Shown piece by piece: positions 21,490 through 33,000 of a stretch of DNA of 64,000 nt. The notes beneath the pieces were generated by a model that saw nothing but the letters and a program-made list of their open reading frames with translations, was not told where the DNA came from and searched no databases. Every line of letters starts with the position of its first letter. Within the stretch, counting starts at the first letter, position 1. Where the stretch lies: positions 1 to 64,000 of the forward strand of contig MEHQ01003815.1 of the NCBI GenBank assembly GCA_008828725.1. Direction: 5' to 3'. This DNA comes from Saccharina japonica. Lineage: Eukaryota; Sar; Phaeophyceae; Laminariales; Laminariaceae. A program made the translations under genes and the position numbers.

Positions 21490-23100
21490 GCCAATCAGGG
21501 GCCGCGGCGTGCGCGGCGGGAGTTGCCCCTCGGGGGGACCCTCCAGTCCCGCCGCACCCGGGGACGGTAGGGCCCCATCTCCGGTTCGGAAATCGCTCCG
21601 TACCTCTACAACTCCAACCACCCGGGGACGAAAAAAACGTTCCCCCGGCTCGAAACCGCCACGCACGGTGTGGAAACCCCAGCCCCACCGTCCGATCGCT
21701 GATTGGCTGGGGCTCGAAAATAAAGCCAGCGCCACCCGGGGACGATACGGTCCCATCCCCAGTTCAGAAATCCCTCCATATATTTACAACTCCAACGGCA
21801 CGAGGGCGAAAACCGAGGTCCCCCGGGTCGACACCGCCTGGCATGGTGTGGAAACCCCAGCCACACCGGCCGATCGCTGATTGGCTGGGGCTCGTATTCA
21901 AACCCAGAGCCACCCGGGGACGACAGAGTATCATCCCCGGATCGGAAATCCCGCTATAAATCCACAACCCCTCACCCGGGGACGATTGATCCCCACCCCC
22001 GGTTTGAAAATGCCTTGGTATCTCTAAAACTCCGACCACCCGGGGACGAAAAACGATCCCCCGGGTCGAAAATGCCCCGCACGGTGTGGAAACCCCAGCC
22101 CGACCGCCCGATCGCTAATTGGCTGGGGTTCGAAAATAAAGCCAGCGCCACCCGGGGACGATAGAGACCCATCCCCGGATCGGAAATCCCTTCATACGTC
22201 TACAACTCCAACAGCCCGGAGACGAAAAACGAGGTCCCCCGGGTCGATACCGCCTGGAATGGTGTGAAAACCCCACCCACACCGGCCGATCGCTGATTGG
22301 CTCGGGCTCGCATACAAACCGAGAGCCACCCGGAGACAGCAGAGTATCATCCCCGGATCGGAAATCCCGCCAAAAATCAACAATCCCTCACTCGGGGAGG
22401 ATTAGTACCCATCCCCGGTTCGAAAATGCCTCCGTAACTCTACAAGTCCGACCACCCGGCGGAAAAACAATCCTCCGGCTCGAAACCGGCCCGCACGGCG
22501 TGGAAACCCCAGCCCGACCGGCCGATCGATGAATGGCTGATGGCTGGGGCTCAAAAATATGGAAATATAGCCAGCGCCACCCGGGGACGATAAAGACCCA
22601 TCCCCGGATCATAAATCCCTCCATAAATCTACAACTCCAACAACCCGGAGACGTAAAACGAGATCTCCTGGGTCGACACCGCCGCGCACAGTGTGGAAAC
22701 CCCAGCCACGACGGCCGATCGCTGATTGGCTGGGGCTCGAAATAAAGCCAGAGCCACCAGGGGACGACAGACTATCATCCCCGAATCGGAAATCCCGGCA
22801 TAATTCCACAAGTCCTCACCCGGGGAGGATTGGTCCCCATCCCCGGTTTGGAAATGCCTCCGTATATCTACAACTCCGACCACCCGGGGACGAAAAAAAC
22901 GACCCCCCCAGGTCGAAACCGCCCCGCACTGTGTGGAAACCCCAGCCCGACCGGCCGATCGCTGATTGACTGGGGCTCGAAAATAAAGCCAGCGCCACCC
23001 AGGGACGATACGGCCCCATCCCCGGTTCGCCATTCGCGGTTAGGAAACCCAAATACCACTGGCTCGTATGTAGCTGATTGGCTTTGTGGGCTGAAGTTCG
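21490..23100. repeat. satellite array 1: dimeric higher-order repeat, about 417 bp
   Basis: The landmark GTGTGGAAACCCCA occurs near 21671, 21848, 22087, 22265, 22503, 22693 and 22935. Spacings alternate about 178 and 239, then 178, 238, 190 and 242, so two monomer types form a dimer of 416-432 bases. Each unit contains GATCGCTGATTGGCTGGGGC, a GCCACCCGGGGACGA block, and a TCCCCGGwTCGGAAATCCC block. Apparent open frames across the array are repeat artefacts. Confidence 0.85.
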
Positions 23101-24385
23101 TGAAGCCAGCGTTCCGCACCAATGGGAGCAAGGAGGTTCAGCAAGTTCGTTGAACCCGATCTAATAAACCTATTTGTTTTAGGAGCGGTTGTCATTCCAC
23201 ATGGATCACCATCTACAGCCTTCGCTTGGCGTAGCCCAATAAGAAAAAGTAAGGCGCGCGAAGCGCGCCGATTTTTGCGCTTGTACGTACTACTGCAGTA
23301 GTAGTATTAATAGTACCTCCTTAATACTGCACTGCTGCTGTACGCGCGAAGAAATATTTATTTTTGACCGGCGCTACCAGGCGCTACAGCAGTATAACCT
23401 GGTAGAACACTGCGAATCGTTGCTCGGGTTGTTTCATGTTGGCTCCGTGTGGGGACGTGAACGCCGTGTTGCACGAACCACCTGGTAGGAGTAGACAATC
23501 TTACTGCTCCTGTAAATATCCTGTACTTATCTGCCGGAGATGTGATGATACTCGTACGTCGTTTGACTTGATGCGAGGGTTTGCATCTCTCCGGTACTAG
23601 CTGTTACACAAAACATACACCGATACTGACCTATACACCCTGCTGGATACACCGGATACACCACCAGTATACACGAGGTATACTCGTACACGGAAAAAAA
23701 AAAAAAAAAAAGTGGTAATTTTTTTTTTTCGGCCTCCTTGGGGGGGGGCGGGTTAGGTGTATGATATCCAAATCCTCGGCGCCCCCTGAACAACGTGCTA
23801 TTTTAACCACGTAACGCCCTCAGACTTTAACAAAACCCCGTACAGCAGAGATCGGACAGCAAGGCGACACCCTCGTCGAGCAATGGGTGGTCGGGAGAAG
23901 AATCCAAGCAATATCGTAGACCCCAGAGGTGGACAGCCCTCCACGGCGGCCATAGCCACGTATACGTTGTCTTGGGGAAGCCGAGCCGCCTGTTTGGTTG
24001 GGGTTGACTTGAGCTTCAGCTCCAGACGGCACCCGTGCCACGCCCGCATGGGGTTCGTCACCCGCGCCATCAATCCCTTCAGCAGTGCCGTCAGCCGCCA
24101 TCAGCTGCTGTCAGCACCACCATCTAACCTCGACATCTCCCTGTATTGCTGCCGTTCGGTCTAGCGCGCCGGCGTGTGGTGTGTATGGTCTTGCGTAGGC
24201 GTGCGTGGTCGCAAAGGGCGAGTAAAACAGCAAATTTCACTTTCCAAAACCTTGCAAACGAAGAGATACGGAAATATCCAAAACAAAGCTTGGCAAGATT
24301 TTCGCTATTTTCGCAAGTAAAAGGTGCCAAAAAAAGAAAATTGGGCAAGTTATTTGCCAAATATTCGTCGGATAAAAAACGACCC
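23101..24385. other. no gene seen; intergenic DNA
   Basis: Holds long A- and T-runs (23694-23730) and no recognised coding region. Minus-strand frames at 23.8-24.1 kb lack any domain I know. Confidence 0.45.
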
Positions 24386-24388
24386 TAA

Positions 24389-25009
24389 ACAAAGAGGGGA
24401 AACGGCGTTCTTTTAGGCGGAAGAGTCATTTACCTTGGGCAGGTGACTCGGTGCGACATCTTATATGCCGTCAGCCAACTGGCGAGAGCGATTTCCAAAC
24501 CATCAAAAGCTCACATGGCGGCAGTCAAACATCTACATCGGTACCTGGCAGGGACGTTGGACTTCGCAATCACGTACAAGCAAGGTGGCTTCAATTTGAC
24601 TGCATTTTTGGATGCAAACTGGGGTAACAATCCGGACAATGGTAGGCCGATGTCCTCGTACATTGTCTTCATTTCGAACGCCCCGGTTAGTTTCAAGGTG
24701 GGGCTGCAGGGGCTGACAGCGCAAACCACAATGGAGGCAGAACTCGTGGCGGCAGCGCTAGCGAGGAAGGAAGCAGTGTTCTGCTCTAACATGAAGGAAC
24801 TGAAATTCGGCACGCGCTTCGACAGCGTTCCACCGTATAACGACAACACCTCGGCTCTGCACGTCGCCGGAAATCGGACCTACGGTTCGCAAGTTAAGCG
24901 CGTGGCCCTACGGTACTTCTTCATCCAGGAGCTAGTCAAGGAACGTAGAATCGCTGTACAATGCGTGAAGACAGAGGACCAGCTTGATGACTTTGGTACT
25001 GTTGATTGA
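24389..25009 (+). pseudogene. Ty1/copia RNase H domain, 3' end of pol
   Basis: The frame is open from 24389 after a TAA. Motifs in order: RCDILYAVSQLARAISKPSKAH and KHLHRYLAGTLD (end of the RT connection, family words 'RPDI..AV..LSR....P...H' and 'RYL.GT.d'), then FLDANWGNNPDNGRP.SSYIVF (first RNase H Asp), TTMEAELVAAA (Glu), PYNDNTSAL (Asp), and CVKTEDQL. The expected 'TKPL' ending is lost and the frame stops at 25007-25009. There is no RT upstream, so this is a 5'-truncated relic. The ORF has no true ATG at its 5' end. Confidence 0.9.
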
Positions 25010-25140
25010 TCTCTAAAGGTGTACACGCATTTGGCACAGGCAGGCGTCGTGGTGGCTCAAGACAGCAGGAACACAGAAGCTCTCTTATGCAGTATTCCCA
25101 TAGCTGTCGAGCTGACTCGGCCCAAATCTCGAGTCACCTG
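24987..25140 (+). repeat. copia 3' tail segment shared with 53.75 kb
   Basis: GTTGATTG...TAAAGGTGTAC..GCA...TCACAGG/GGCAC..GTCGT..TGGTGGCTCAA and AACACAGAA match 53748-53910. It follows the RNase H stop and probably belongs to the 3' untranslated part of one copia family. Confidence 0.65.
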
Positions 25141-25437
25141 TGTTGCAGTGCCCACAAAACCTAAAAAAAAAACTCTTGACACAGAGACACTGGAACCACA
25201 CCTGCCCAGTTTTGTTTTCCTGTAGGACATTCCGTAGTTCTGCTCTAGCTCCGAACTTTCCCATTAATCCANGGGGGGGGGCGATGCTGCTGTAGTCCAA
25301 TGGAGATTGCGGGCGTGTAGTTCAGTTTTGGACACGCATAACATGCTGTAGGGATTTTAGGTGTACCTCTTCGGACTTGTGTATCCTTTCCCTGCTAAGT
25401 GTACGTGTTCTTTAGGATTCTCTGATGGCTCTAGCAC
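25141..25437. other. no gene seen; contains one ambiguous base
   Basis: Tail of the copia relic and unassigned DNA. The base at 25273 is N, next to a G-run. Confidence 0.5.
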
Positions 25438-25537
25438 TTTTGTGACCACGGACCGTGATCTTGCTAGATCAGACTATAGGGATTAGCAACTGAAACGAGT
25501 TTAAAGTGAAGATAACAACAACAACAACAACAACAAT
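25438..25537 (+). mobile_element. short interspersed repeat family 2, (AAC)n tail, copy 1
   Basis: Begins TGTGACCACGGACCGTG and ends TTTAAAGTGAAGATAACAAC with an AAC tail. Same head and tail words as the minus-strand copies at 27762-27876, 30684-30796 and 32160-32281. This is the only plus-strand copy I saw. Confidence 0.6.
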
Positions 25538-25549
25538 TCACGTATTACA

Positions 25550-25920
25550 TAATTCGTGATACTTTTCTTTTTTTCTTTTTATTGCTTTCATCTATTGCAT
25601 TTATTATCTTCGCCCTTCCTTTCTCGCTCCTCCCTATATATTAATAGCCGTAGCTCAGATCCGGGGTCACAAAGTAGGCTCCTCTGCCTCCTCCCGCACT
25701 GCGGTTCTTGCCTTGCATTTTTATCGCGAGAAGACTTCAGCCTTTTCTTCCCTTGTCGACTTGCATCGAATTGTGCCTACCCACGCTACTATCAATAAGC
25801 GCTCTCAGCAGTGGATCCCGTTTTTTTATTTTTGTAAATAAACTCAAAAGTCCAACCCACGTGAGATTCGAACTCCAGACATGAACGTTTAGAAGCGTTC
25901 CAGGTTACCACTATAAATGT
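25550..25920 (-). mobile_element. tRNA-derived SINE, family 1, copy 1
   Basis: Read on the minus strand: a tRNA-like head with an A-box-like TAGTGGTAACCTGG and a B-box-like GAGTTCGAATCTC. A body shared with 33001-33312 follows (GATAAAAATG, AAGGCAAGAACCG, GAGCCTACTTTGTGACCCC, CGAAGATAATAAATG), then an A-rich tail. About 370 bases. The Pol III box positions and A-tail are those of a SINE. The tRNA of origin is not clear. Confidence 0.7.
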
Positions 25921-26325
25921 GGAAGATTGAACGAAGGAAATCTAGGGTTTGTGGAGAGGTATTGAATCGTTGGCATGATTGAAAGAGGGGATCGGGAAAG
26001 GTTTATCAAGTACCTATCACGGCGTTGCAGTTGGTTGAGCTGGAGAGACAGAGGTTGGGAAGGTTTGAGGCAGGAAGGAAGAAGACCATCTAGTACGGGG
26101 CTCTACTCGTGGTGTTGACGAGCAAAGGTTTGGCACTGGGTGGAAGGTCGGGCAGTTGAAAGAAGAAGGGGGGTTCAGCCGGAAATGGAAATGAGTTATC
26201 ATGCGAGTGCTCAAGAAGCGGCAGCAGCGGCAGCTCAAGCGTGGAAAAACGCACACCCACTCGGTGCCGACGCAGCAGGGGGCTAATAATAGACCATCGG
26301 GGCGACCAGCGATATGGGGGGGTAG
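25921..26325. other. no gene seen
   Basis: Purine-rich plus strand and pyrimidine-rich minus-strand frames; nothing recognised. Confidence 0.45.
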
Positions 26326-26554
26326 ATATCACCAGCAACGGATGGAGGCCTCATTCCGACCCAATACTTTCATAATGGCAAAATACATCAGTAGTCTTGT
26401 TGTCTAGTATACGGAAGCACACGCGGGTACCAAGGGGGTTCAACATAATGGAACAACAAGAGTGGATGTAAGAAAGCTGCCCCATCCCCTCAGTGGGCTT
26501 GGAGAAAGGCCTCGGAAAATCTACTACGAAGTGAAAGATGCGTAGTATAAAAGC
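26326..26554 (+). repeat. dispersed repeat ending at a TATAAAAG box, copy 1
   Basis: GATATCACCAGCAACGGATG through CCATCCCCTCAGTGGGCTTG and ending GTAGTATAAAAGC. Matches 37444-37656 closely, except for an extra 26 or so bases near 26447. The shared part ends just after the TATA-like word at both places, so it may be the U3 part of an LTR. Confidence 0.7.
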
Positions 26555-27299
26555 AGAGATTAATTGCAAGGCGCTCTCCACCGGCCGAAGGAGCTAACCG
26601 CGCGTCGGCGGAGGCGCCAATCCAAGACCTGACATTCCCGAAAGCGCGCCAGCTAAGCGGAGGAGCGATGCCGGTCTTCAGGTCGTTCACAAAGACAACT
26701 ATCAGTAAGAGCCCATGACCTATGGCCGTTTGCCGACATTTTGCGATTAAACACTGTATTAAGACCACGAGGTAAGCTGCGAGCTCAAGCGTGGCTTAGT
26801 TGCCCTGATACAATGTAGGGTTGAGCGCGATGCACGGACGTCATACCACCACATTCGCCTGGTACATCGCGCGTACTCGGGTGGCATTTGGGGAAGCCGA
26901 GATGTTGGCTTTCTAAGGAGAAGCGGGTTCGGGGTACTACTCAATGTACTGTCTCGTAGCTGCAGAGAGACCGAACACTGCAAGCAAGGTACAGGTGTAC
27001 ACAGTGAGATCGAACCCACGCGTCTTCAAAATAAAGACCTTTATCGCTCATATCGTCTGACAGTTTACCCCCATAGGTCGCCTACAATGCATGTATGGAT
27101 CAGAGCCTAGGAGGCAATATGCTTGCGTCGTAGACTGGATCAAACACTCCACTCAAACACCACGGTAGACAGAGGCGGTGAACACAACATGCATAAGCCG
27201 CTCTCTAACGATGGCAATAGCCCGACATGGCTTATGGGGAGATTATAATGCACGGGATTACGGCGGTACTACAGCAGTAGTAAGCCCTTTTCAACGATT
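26555..27299. other. no gene seen
   Basis: No supported gene; minus-strand frame near 26759-27019 has no recognisable domain. Confidence 0.45.
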
Positions 27300-27524
27300 A
27301 AAACGGAATCAAGGGTTGGTTATCACCTGGTACATATAATGACCGTACGGTGTGCTTTGAAATATACGTTATATACATTTCTCAGATCTACACGTGCACC
27401 TGGTTCAGATATAAAACGGAATCAAGGGTTGGTTATCACCTGGTACTGACCGTACGGTGTGCTTTGAAATATACGTTATATAAGTACATATCTCAGATCT
27501 ACACATGCACCTGGTTCAGATATA
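27300..27524. repeat. 113-bp tandem duplication
   Basis: AAAACGGAATCAAGGGTTGG to CACCTGGTTCAGATAT occurs at 27300-27412 and again at 27413-27524 with a few indels. Confidence 0.9.
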
Positions 27525-27761
27525 ACGACGACCGCATGTCCCACATATAATATATACCAGGTATATATTAAATAGACTACTGCCGGTAATTATAATAATA
27601 TTGTTTGTCGATCGAAAAATGGATATGCCTACTACGTAACACAAACCACATAAGACCCAGCCAACCTTGCACCGGGCAATTGGTATTGTTCCCTCTGTCC
27701 AATACACTAGTGTGCCCCACACACGCACAGGTGGGGCATTATGGGGGTCGTACACCAGGTA

Positions 27762-27876
27762 TTGTTGTTGTTGTTGTCTTCACATTAAAAACCGTGCCGG
27801 TCTCTCTATCCAGTACCTCCATCTGTCCGTACTAATCCAACACTTGACACGGTCGATTCCCGTGGTCACAGGCTAA
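27762..27876 (-). mobile_element. short interspersed repeat family 2, copy 2
   Basis: Minus strand: head CCTGTGACCACGGGAATCGACC, tail TTTAATGTGAAGACAACAAC. Shares head and tail words with three other copies. Confidence 0.6.
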
Positions 27877-28383
27877 CTTACCCAAAAAAGGTATACTGAA
27901 AAAAAAGTGGAACCCGAAGGGTCCGCAAAGCGATCAAAGCCAGTCAAAAACAGATAGTCTGGAGCCCTCCGCTCCCCTCTACACGCTATGTGAAGGTAAA
28001 AATAAAAATGGAAAAGTCAACATCACCAATCGGGGGTACACGCCCCCTGATTCTATCTTGGTGCCCCTATAATGCCGGGGTGTTCCGTGCCGGGTTCACA
28101 CCGGTCAGGCAAACAAATCGAGTCCTCCACCCCGATTATAAACGCAGACATGATACGGGGGAAGGGAACTATGGTCCCGTGTGACTGATGTACCCCCGGC
28201 CTGCGAGCAGTGTAACTGCAAAAGGTCAAAAGCAACGAAGGGAAAAAAAAAGACGAAGACAAAGACAAAGAGACAAGTCAAAAGTACAAGCAAACACTCA
28301 CACAGACAAGACCGCAGAGACAATACATTGACACGTCATCCCGAGGGGGTGGTGCAATGGTGCGGCGGTGGGGGGGAGGGGGA
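27877..28383. other. no gene; relic similar to the 15.0-15.4 kb insertion
   Basis: 28065-28110 resembles the core of the insertion at 15028-15373 (ATAATGCCGGGG, GGTTCACACCGGTCAGGCA). The rest is unassigned, A-rich on the plus strand. Confidence 0.45.
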
Positions 28384-28443
28384 AAAATAACAAAACAAAC
28401 AAACAAACAAACAAACAGTCCAGGACAGTCAATCCGGCACATA

Positions 28444-29338
28444 TCACGCCACTCGGTCCGCCATTTCTCGCTTGTTTCCTTCCCTCGCCGATTCGCCCTT
28501 CTTCCGCACCCCTCCCGTCCCGTTGGTTCTTGGTGTCTCTTTGTTGTTGCTGCGCTCTTTTTCTCGCTCGGTCGCTCGTTTCCGGCTAGCCTCCTCTTCT
28601 TCCTTGTGCCAGGAGGTCATATACCTCTCAGCTCCCTGCAGCACTCCCTTGTACCACTGCCTTCCTCCCTTCACCTTCGCTGCTTCCGCCCAAACTGAAT
28701 TCGGGATTCCGAAGACACGTCTCTGGTCGTCCGTAGAGCCGTACGTAGCTCCGAACGCTTTGAAGTCGTCCTTCAGGCACGTCTGCCAGTTCCGCTCCGG
28801 GCACCCCGCGCCCGGGTCCTTCCCCCCCACCAGCTCCCCGAACATCAGTCGTTTCGGGAGTCGCCCGTCTGGCTGCCTTGCCACGGCCCCCGCGAACAGT
28901 AGGCGCCGTTGCCGGACAGTGGCTTCCACGCTCTGGCACCCGACCCTCTTCAGGGCCTGGGCGTAGGACAGCTGCCGGTAGGTGCCTTGCTTGCGCTGGT
29001 ACCCAATAACTCGCAGCAGCAGCCGGTGGTGTATCGTCCGCAGCAGTAGGTAGTGGTCGCGACGTGGGGCCCATGTCATGCAACCGTACAGCAGTGCCTC
29101 CATCGCCTCCGCTTGAAGCAGGCGGGCCTTGAGTCAAAACGGTGCTCCCGGCCTATCGAAGAGCTCCGGGCCATACCTCCTGACGCACGCCGACGCTGCT
29201 CTGCTCCTGAAGTTGATCTCCCCGGTGAGGTCGCCATGTTCGTTGACGAGGCCGCCCAGGTACCGGAACTCGTGGGTTTGGGTGTATTTCTGCCCCGCTG
29301 CTTCGATTATCAGCGGCGGCGGGGGCGGTGTTGGCTGC
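28444..29338 (-). pseudogene. LINE ORF2 C-terminal region (second clade)
   Basis: Continues the reverse transcriptase after the frameshift. EFRYLGGLVN and INFRSRAASA are followed by an in-frame TGA at 29134-29136, then LLYGCMTWAPR, RRLLFAGAVARQ and KRLMFGELVGG, then a very basic Lys/Glu/Arg tail. The 'LLYG.e.W' and 'R.R.L...G...R.....P......GE..G' words are common to many LINE ORF2 C termini. Confidence 0.8.
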
Positions 29339-30250
29339 TTATACCTTTACGCGCATCAGGAGAGTCTCCGTCTTCTTCTCCGACACCGTCAGCCCGAACT
29401 CCCCAAACACCTGCACGATAATGGTCATCATCCTCGCCAGTCCGTCGGCGGACCTCGATACAACGCCGGCGTCATCGGCATACAGCATCCCCCACACCGC
29501 CCTCCGTACGCGGTCGAGTGGTGTCTCCGTCCCCGCTCCCGTCTCCTCCTTCAGGAACACTAGGTTCTGCATGATACCATCGTCCTCGCTGAATCGTACG
29601 ATAACGACCTCTAGGGCCGCGGCGAAGAAAACGTTGAACAGCAGTGGGGACAGCACACACCCTTGTCGCAAGCCTTGCGTGACCAAGAACCAGTCCGACA
29701 GTTCTCCATCGTCCATGCGCACCCGGGCCCGCATTCCATCGTGGAATTGGCGGATGACGGCGACCATCTCCGCAGGAACCCCGGCCCTGGCCAGCACCTT
29801 CCATAGCAGCTCTCGGTCCACCGAGTCATAGGCCTTCTGTAGGTCGACGAAGCACATGTAGAGCGGTATTCTCCTTCTCCGCCCTAGTTCCTGGAGTCGG
29901 CGCACGACGAACAGCATGCATACTGTGGATCGACCAGGTCGGAAGCCGCACTGTTCCTCCGGAAGGATGTTGTTGGCTTCGCAGAAGGCGCTTAGGCGGT
30001 TGGTGATGAGTTTGGCGGGGACTTTGCCTACGTGCGATAGTAGCGAGATCCCCCTGAAGTTGTTGCAGTTGGACCGGTCGCCCTTCTTGTACAGCACTTT
30101 GATGGTTGCATCCTTCCACTCTTGCGGGATCTCTCCTCCGTTCCACACGTCGACAAGGATGGCATTAAGGCGCTCCAGGACGACGGGTTCGTCGTCATCG
30201 ATCTTGAGCAACTCGGCAGGGAGGGAGTCATGGCCGGGTGCCTTCCATAC
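29339..30250 (-). pseudogene. LINE reverse transcriptase domain (second clade)
   Basis: Motifs in order: [14 protein letters not shown] at the truncated start, [25 protein letters not shown], motif [16 protein letters not shown] with its catalytic Asp intact, [15 protein letters not shown], and motif [13 protein letters not shown] single-base frameshift near 29337 ends the frame at KV-stop. The next frame resumes with sequence ending EFRYLGGLVNEHGDLT, as expected of this family. The catalytic residues survive, but truncation and frameshift make it non-functional. Confidence 0.9.
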
Positions 30251-30683
30251 GGTATATATTTCAACATAAAACCCTCAGTTCGCACGATCCAAAATATCCC
30301 ATGCAGATTTCGAACATGAGTTTCGACGGAGTCCTCGATTTCACAGCGATCGTCTTATTATGTTCATTTACATCTACTACTGGGTATTTTAATATTGGTA
30401 CAATACGGCACACTCGAATCATGGGACATACATACGTACGCGGCCGCAGTTATGGGATCACTTATCATCGCTAGTAAATGTTGGAGCATACATACAGCTA
30501 AGGTCGAGACCAGGACTCCACCGGCCAGCAGTTACCTTAGACGCATAGCAGGACAGCTGGGCTAGAAGCGAGTGTTAACGCTTAGGGTGAGATATTGAGT
30601 ACGTACCTAATGCGAGAAGCTCAAAACAATAAGCCAGCACGCCTATACGACAGTGTCCCCTATACGACAGTGTGGCACTGCGC
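30251..30683. other. no gene seen
   Basis: Unassigned intergenic DNA. Confidence 0.45.
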
Positions 30684-30796
30684 GTGTGTTCTTCACATTA
30701 AACCTTCCTTTCTCCCCGTCGACATCCAGCACACCCAGTGTCCGTGCCGATTATTCATCCTAAAAAGGTACCAGTTCTGTGGTCACAATTCTACGA
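30684..30796 (-). mobile_element. short interspersed repeat family 2, copy 3
   Basis: Minus strand: TGTGACCACAGAACTGG head, GACACTGGGTGTGCTGGA middle, GTTTAATGTGAAGAACAC tail lacking the AAC run. Confidence 0.6.
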
Positions 30797-32159
30797 CACA
30801 GAGATACTACGATCAGTGCAGTAAGCAGAGCAGACGATGCAATGCCACATACGACAGGCACTCCTTTTTATCGTATATACAGATATCTAATAGTATTGAC
30901 AGTAGACGCTCAGAAAGTATGTCACAACCAGTAGTTGAATTTCCCGACCGATTACGTGTCGGAAGCAACCACGCAATCACAGAGGGTATAAGCCCGTACA
31001 CGTTCGTTACACCATAGTATAGCAGAACGGAACCGCGCATGCACGTTCATTAACAGGTACCGGGCACATTTACAAATGGATATATACCATACCAGAATAT
31101 CATAATCGTAGCCCGTGCGGGTGCGATATCAGGTACCAGGCATATTTTACAGGTATTAGGGAAGGGAAATACGATGCCAGCAAGCGATTACGCGTACGTA
31201 CAGTAGGACTTCGATCACACGCGACGAGTTGATGGCACCATACCAATCACCGATACCTTTGGTCGGGTCGGAGTAGGATATCTATTCTCCCTACGGCAAA
31301 AGCAACCCAACCAGACCCAGTCAGCCATTACCTGCCACAGATAGTAGTGGTTCCACTGTGTCGTACACCGCGGTGTAACAATCATTTATTAATAGTGGTA
31401 AAACCTACTGTAAGGTCATGTCAAAGGGGCAAAATACTTGTATGACACGCAGCAGAGAATAAAGCGTGCCACTAAACCCAAGCACTTTTTATTTGCCCTT
31501 ACGAGTAGTTGCCATACGCACGCACATGCGCGGGTGACAGATACACGGTAGATATACGGGATATATATTCCAGAAGAAACTGTTAGCCGCGCATATGATA
31601 GCTATTACCCGCCATACAGTACTCCACATGACATATATTTGGTTTGTGGTTTGGTGAGGTGAAGCAACTCGTTGAGGCGGGCACTAATATGTATGTTCGT
31701 CTGTCGCGACATCACGATGTGCGTTATCGCAGGGATACAGTCAGGAAGACATAGTAAGCATATAATCGGGTTTTTCGAGCCACAGGTCTCGCGTACTGTG
31801 CCTTAAGCACCGGTGACCACCTCATCGTTGCACCCCTACTGTAGGTGCAAACCTAAAGCCGGGTTCGAACCAATGAGTTCACCTGTCGCATAGGTGCAAG
31901 CCGGGTTCGAACGCATGATTCACCTGTCGCCACGGTGCACGCTTAATATCGGAAACATTATATACAGCGGTTGGCCACCTCATCGTTGCACCCCTACTGG
32001 CTGTGTGCAAACATAAAGCCGGGTGAGCACACTATAAAAGAGACTAATAGTCAGTACATGCTTATTAATAGGTACCGAATACAAATATGCAGTGGTGGTG
32101 CCGGGCACAATGTACGTATACGTACTCCACTAGGCTATGGAATACGACACCATAACATA
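30797..32159. other. no gene; contains isolated copies of the 34-kb minisatellite half-unit
   Basis: 31840-31930 holds two units ending in GCCGGGTTCGAAC plus a TTCACCTGTCGC word, the same as in 34.2-35.3 kb. A flanking CACCTCATCGTTGCACCCCT occurs at 31818 and again near 31976. Otherwise nothing recognised. Confidence 0.55.
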
Positions 32160-32281
32160 ATTGTTGTTGTTGTTGTTGTCTTCACATTAAACCCGTTTTT
32201 TCTACTGAACCACATCAGTACACCCAGTGCCTGTCCTGACTCCCAGTCCTAGAGAGATACAGATTCTGTTGTCACAGACTG
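32160..32281 (-). mobile_element. short interspersed repeat family 2, copy 4
   Basis: Minus strand: head CTGTGACAACAGAATCTG, middle GGCACTGGGTGTACTGATG, tail TTTAATGTGAAGACAACAAC with six or more AAC units. Confidence 0.65.
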
Positions 32282-33000
32282 TGAAACAGAGAAAAACCAA
32301 AACAAAATAAACGCAAATTAATGGGTAAAGCAAGTGAGATGCGTCACGTACCGGGTACGAGAACACAGCGACACGATGTACTGAATTTCCTCTTATCTAG
32401 CAGGGTTCAACATGAAGACTTGATCAGCACCTGGGAAGAGCGTGCCGATACTAATAAATACGTGTTCAGTATAAACCCATGAAGATATATGGATGGGGCA
32501 GAAATTAACCGTTATAAGAGTGACGACCACAACATCTCAGATATAAGCACCACGCCATACTTCCGTTTGGAAGACGAACTACAAAATTAGAGCCATCTAC
32601 ATATGGCCATTTAGGTACATACAACGGTACGTTCAGCACAGATCTCAGATATATACCTGGAAGAAGCGAGTGACGACCACAACATACCCGATATACCGGT
32701 AGGAAAGTGAGAGTCGTCATCACGTGCACGTACCTTCGTTGAAAGACAAACCTCTTGAAATTACAGCTATTAATATACTTATATATATCGCCATGAAGGT
32801 GCGGCAGTACGTATAGTACTAGATGGACATCTAGGTACGTATAACGGTACGTACAGCACAGATCTCAGATATATGCCTTGAGGAAGCGAGTGACGATCAT
32901 ACCAGATATAGGAAAGTGAGAGTCGTCATCACGTACGTGCACGTATCTCCGTTTGAAGACAAACCACTTGATAGTATAGCAACATATATATATATATATA
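32282..33000. repeat. diverged direct repeats, no gene
   Basis: A segment with CACAGATCTCAGATATATRCC followed by GAGGAAGCGAGTGACGA and GAAAGTGAGAGTCGTCATCACGT occurs near 32636-32740 and again near 32856-32950. Nothing coding is seen. Confidence 0.65.

Larger units (their letters stand above)
28384..30250 (-). mobile_element. 5'-truncated LINE, second clade
   Basis: Read on the minus strand: reverse transcriptase, C-terminal region, then a (TTTG)n simple-repeat tail at about 28394-28424 followed by a T-rich end. Similarity stops abruptly near 30250 inside the first RT motif, so the endonuclease and ORF1 are missing. It is GC-rich, unlike the A-rich LINE at 7-11 kb. The two share only general RT motifs, so they are different clades. 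Confidence 0.85.

Noticed and set aside
31840..31930. Possible tRNA genes carrying GGGTTCGAACC
   Set aside because: No acceptor or anticodon stem can be drawn around the T-loop-like word; it belongs to the minisatellite family at 34 kb.
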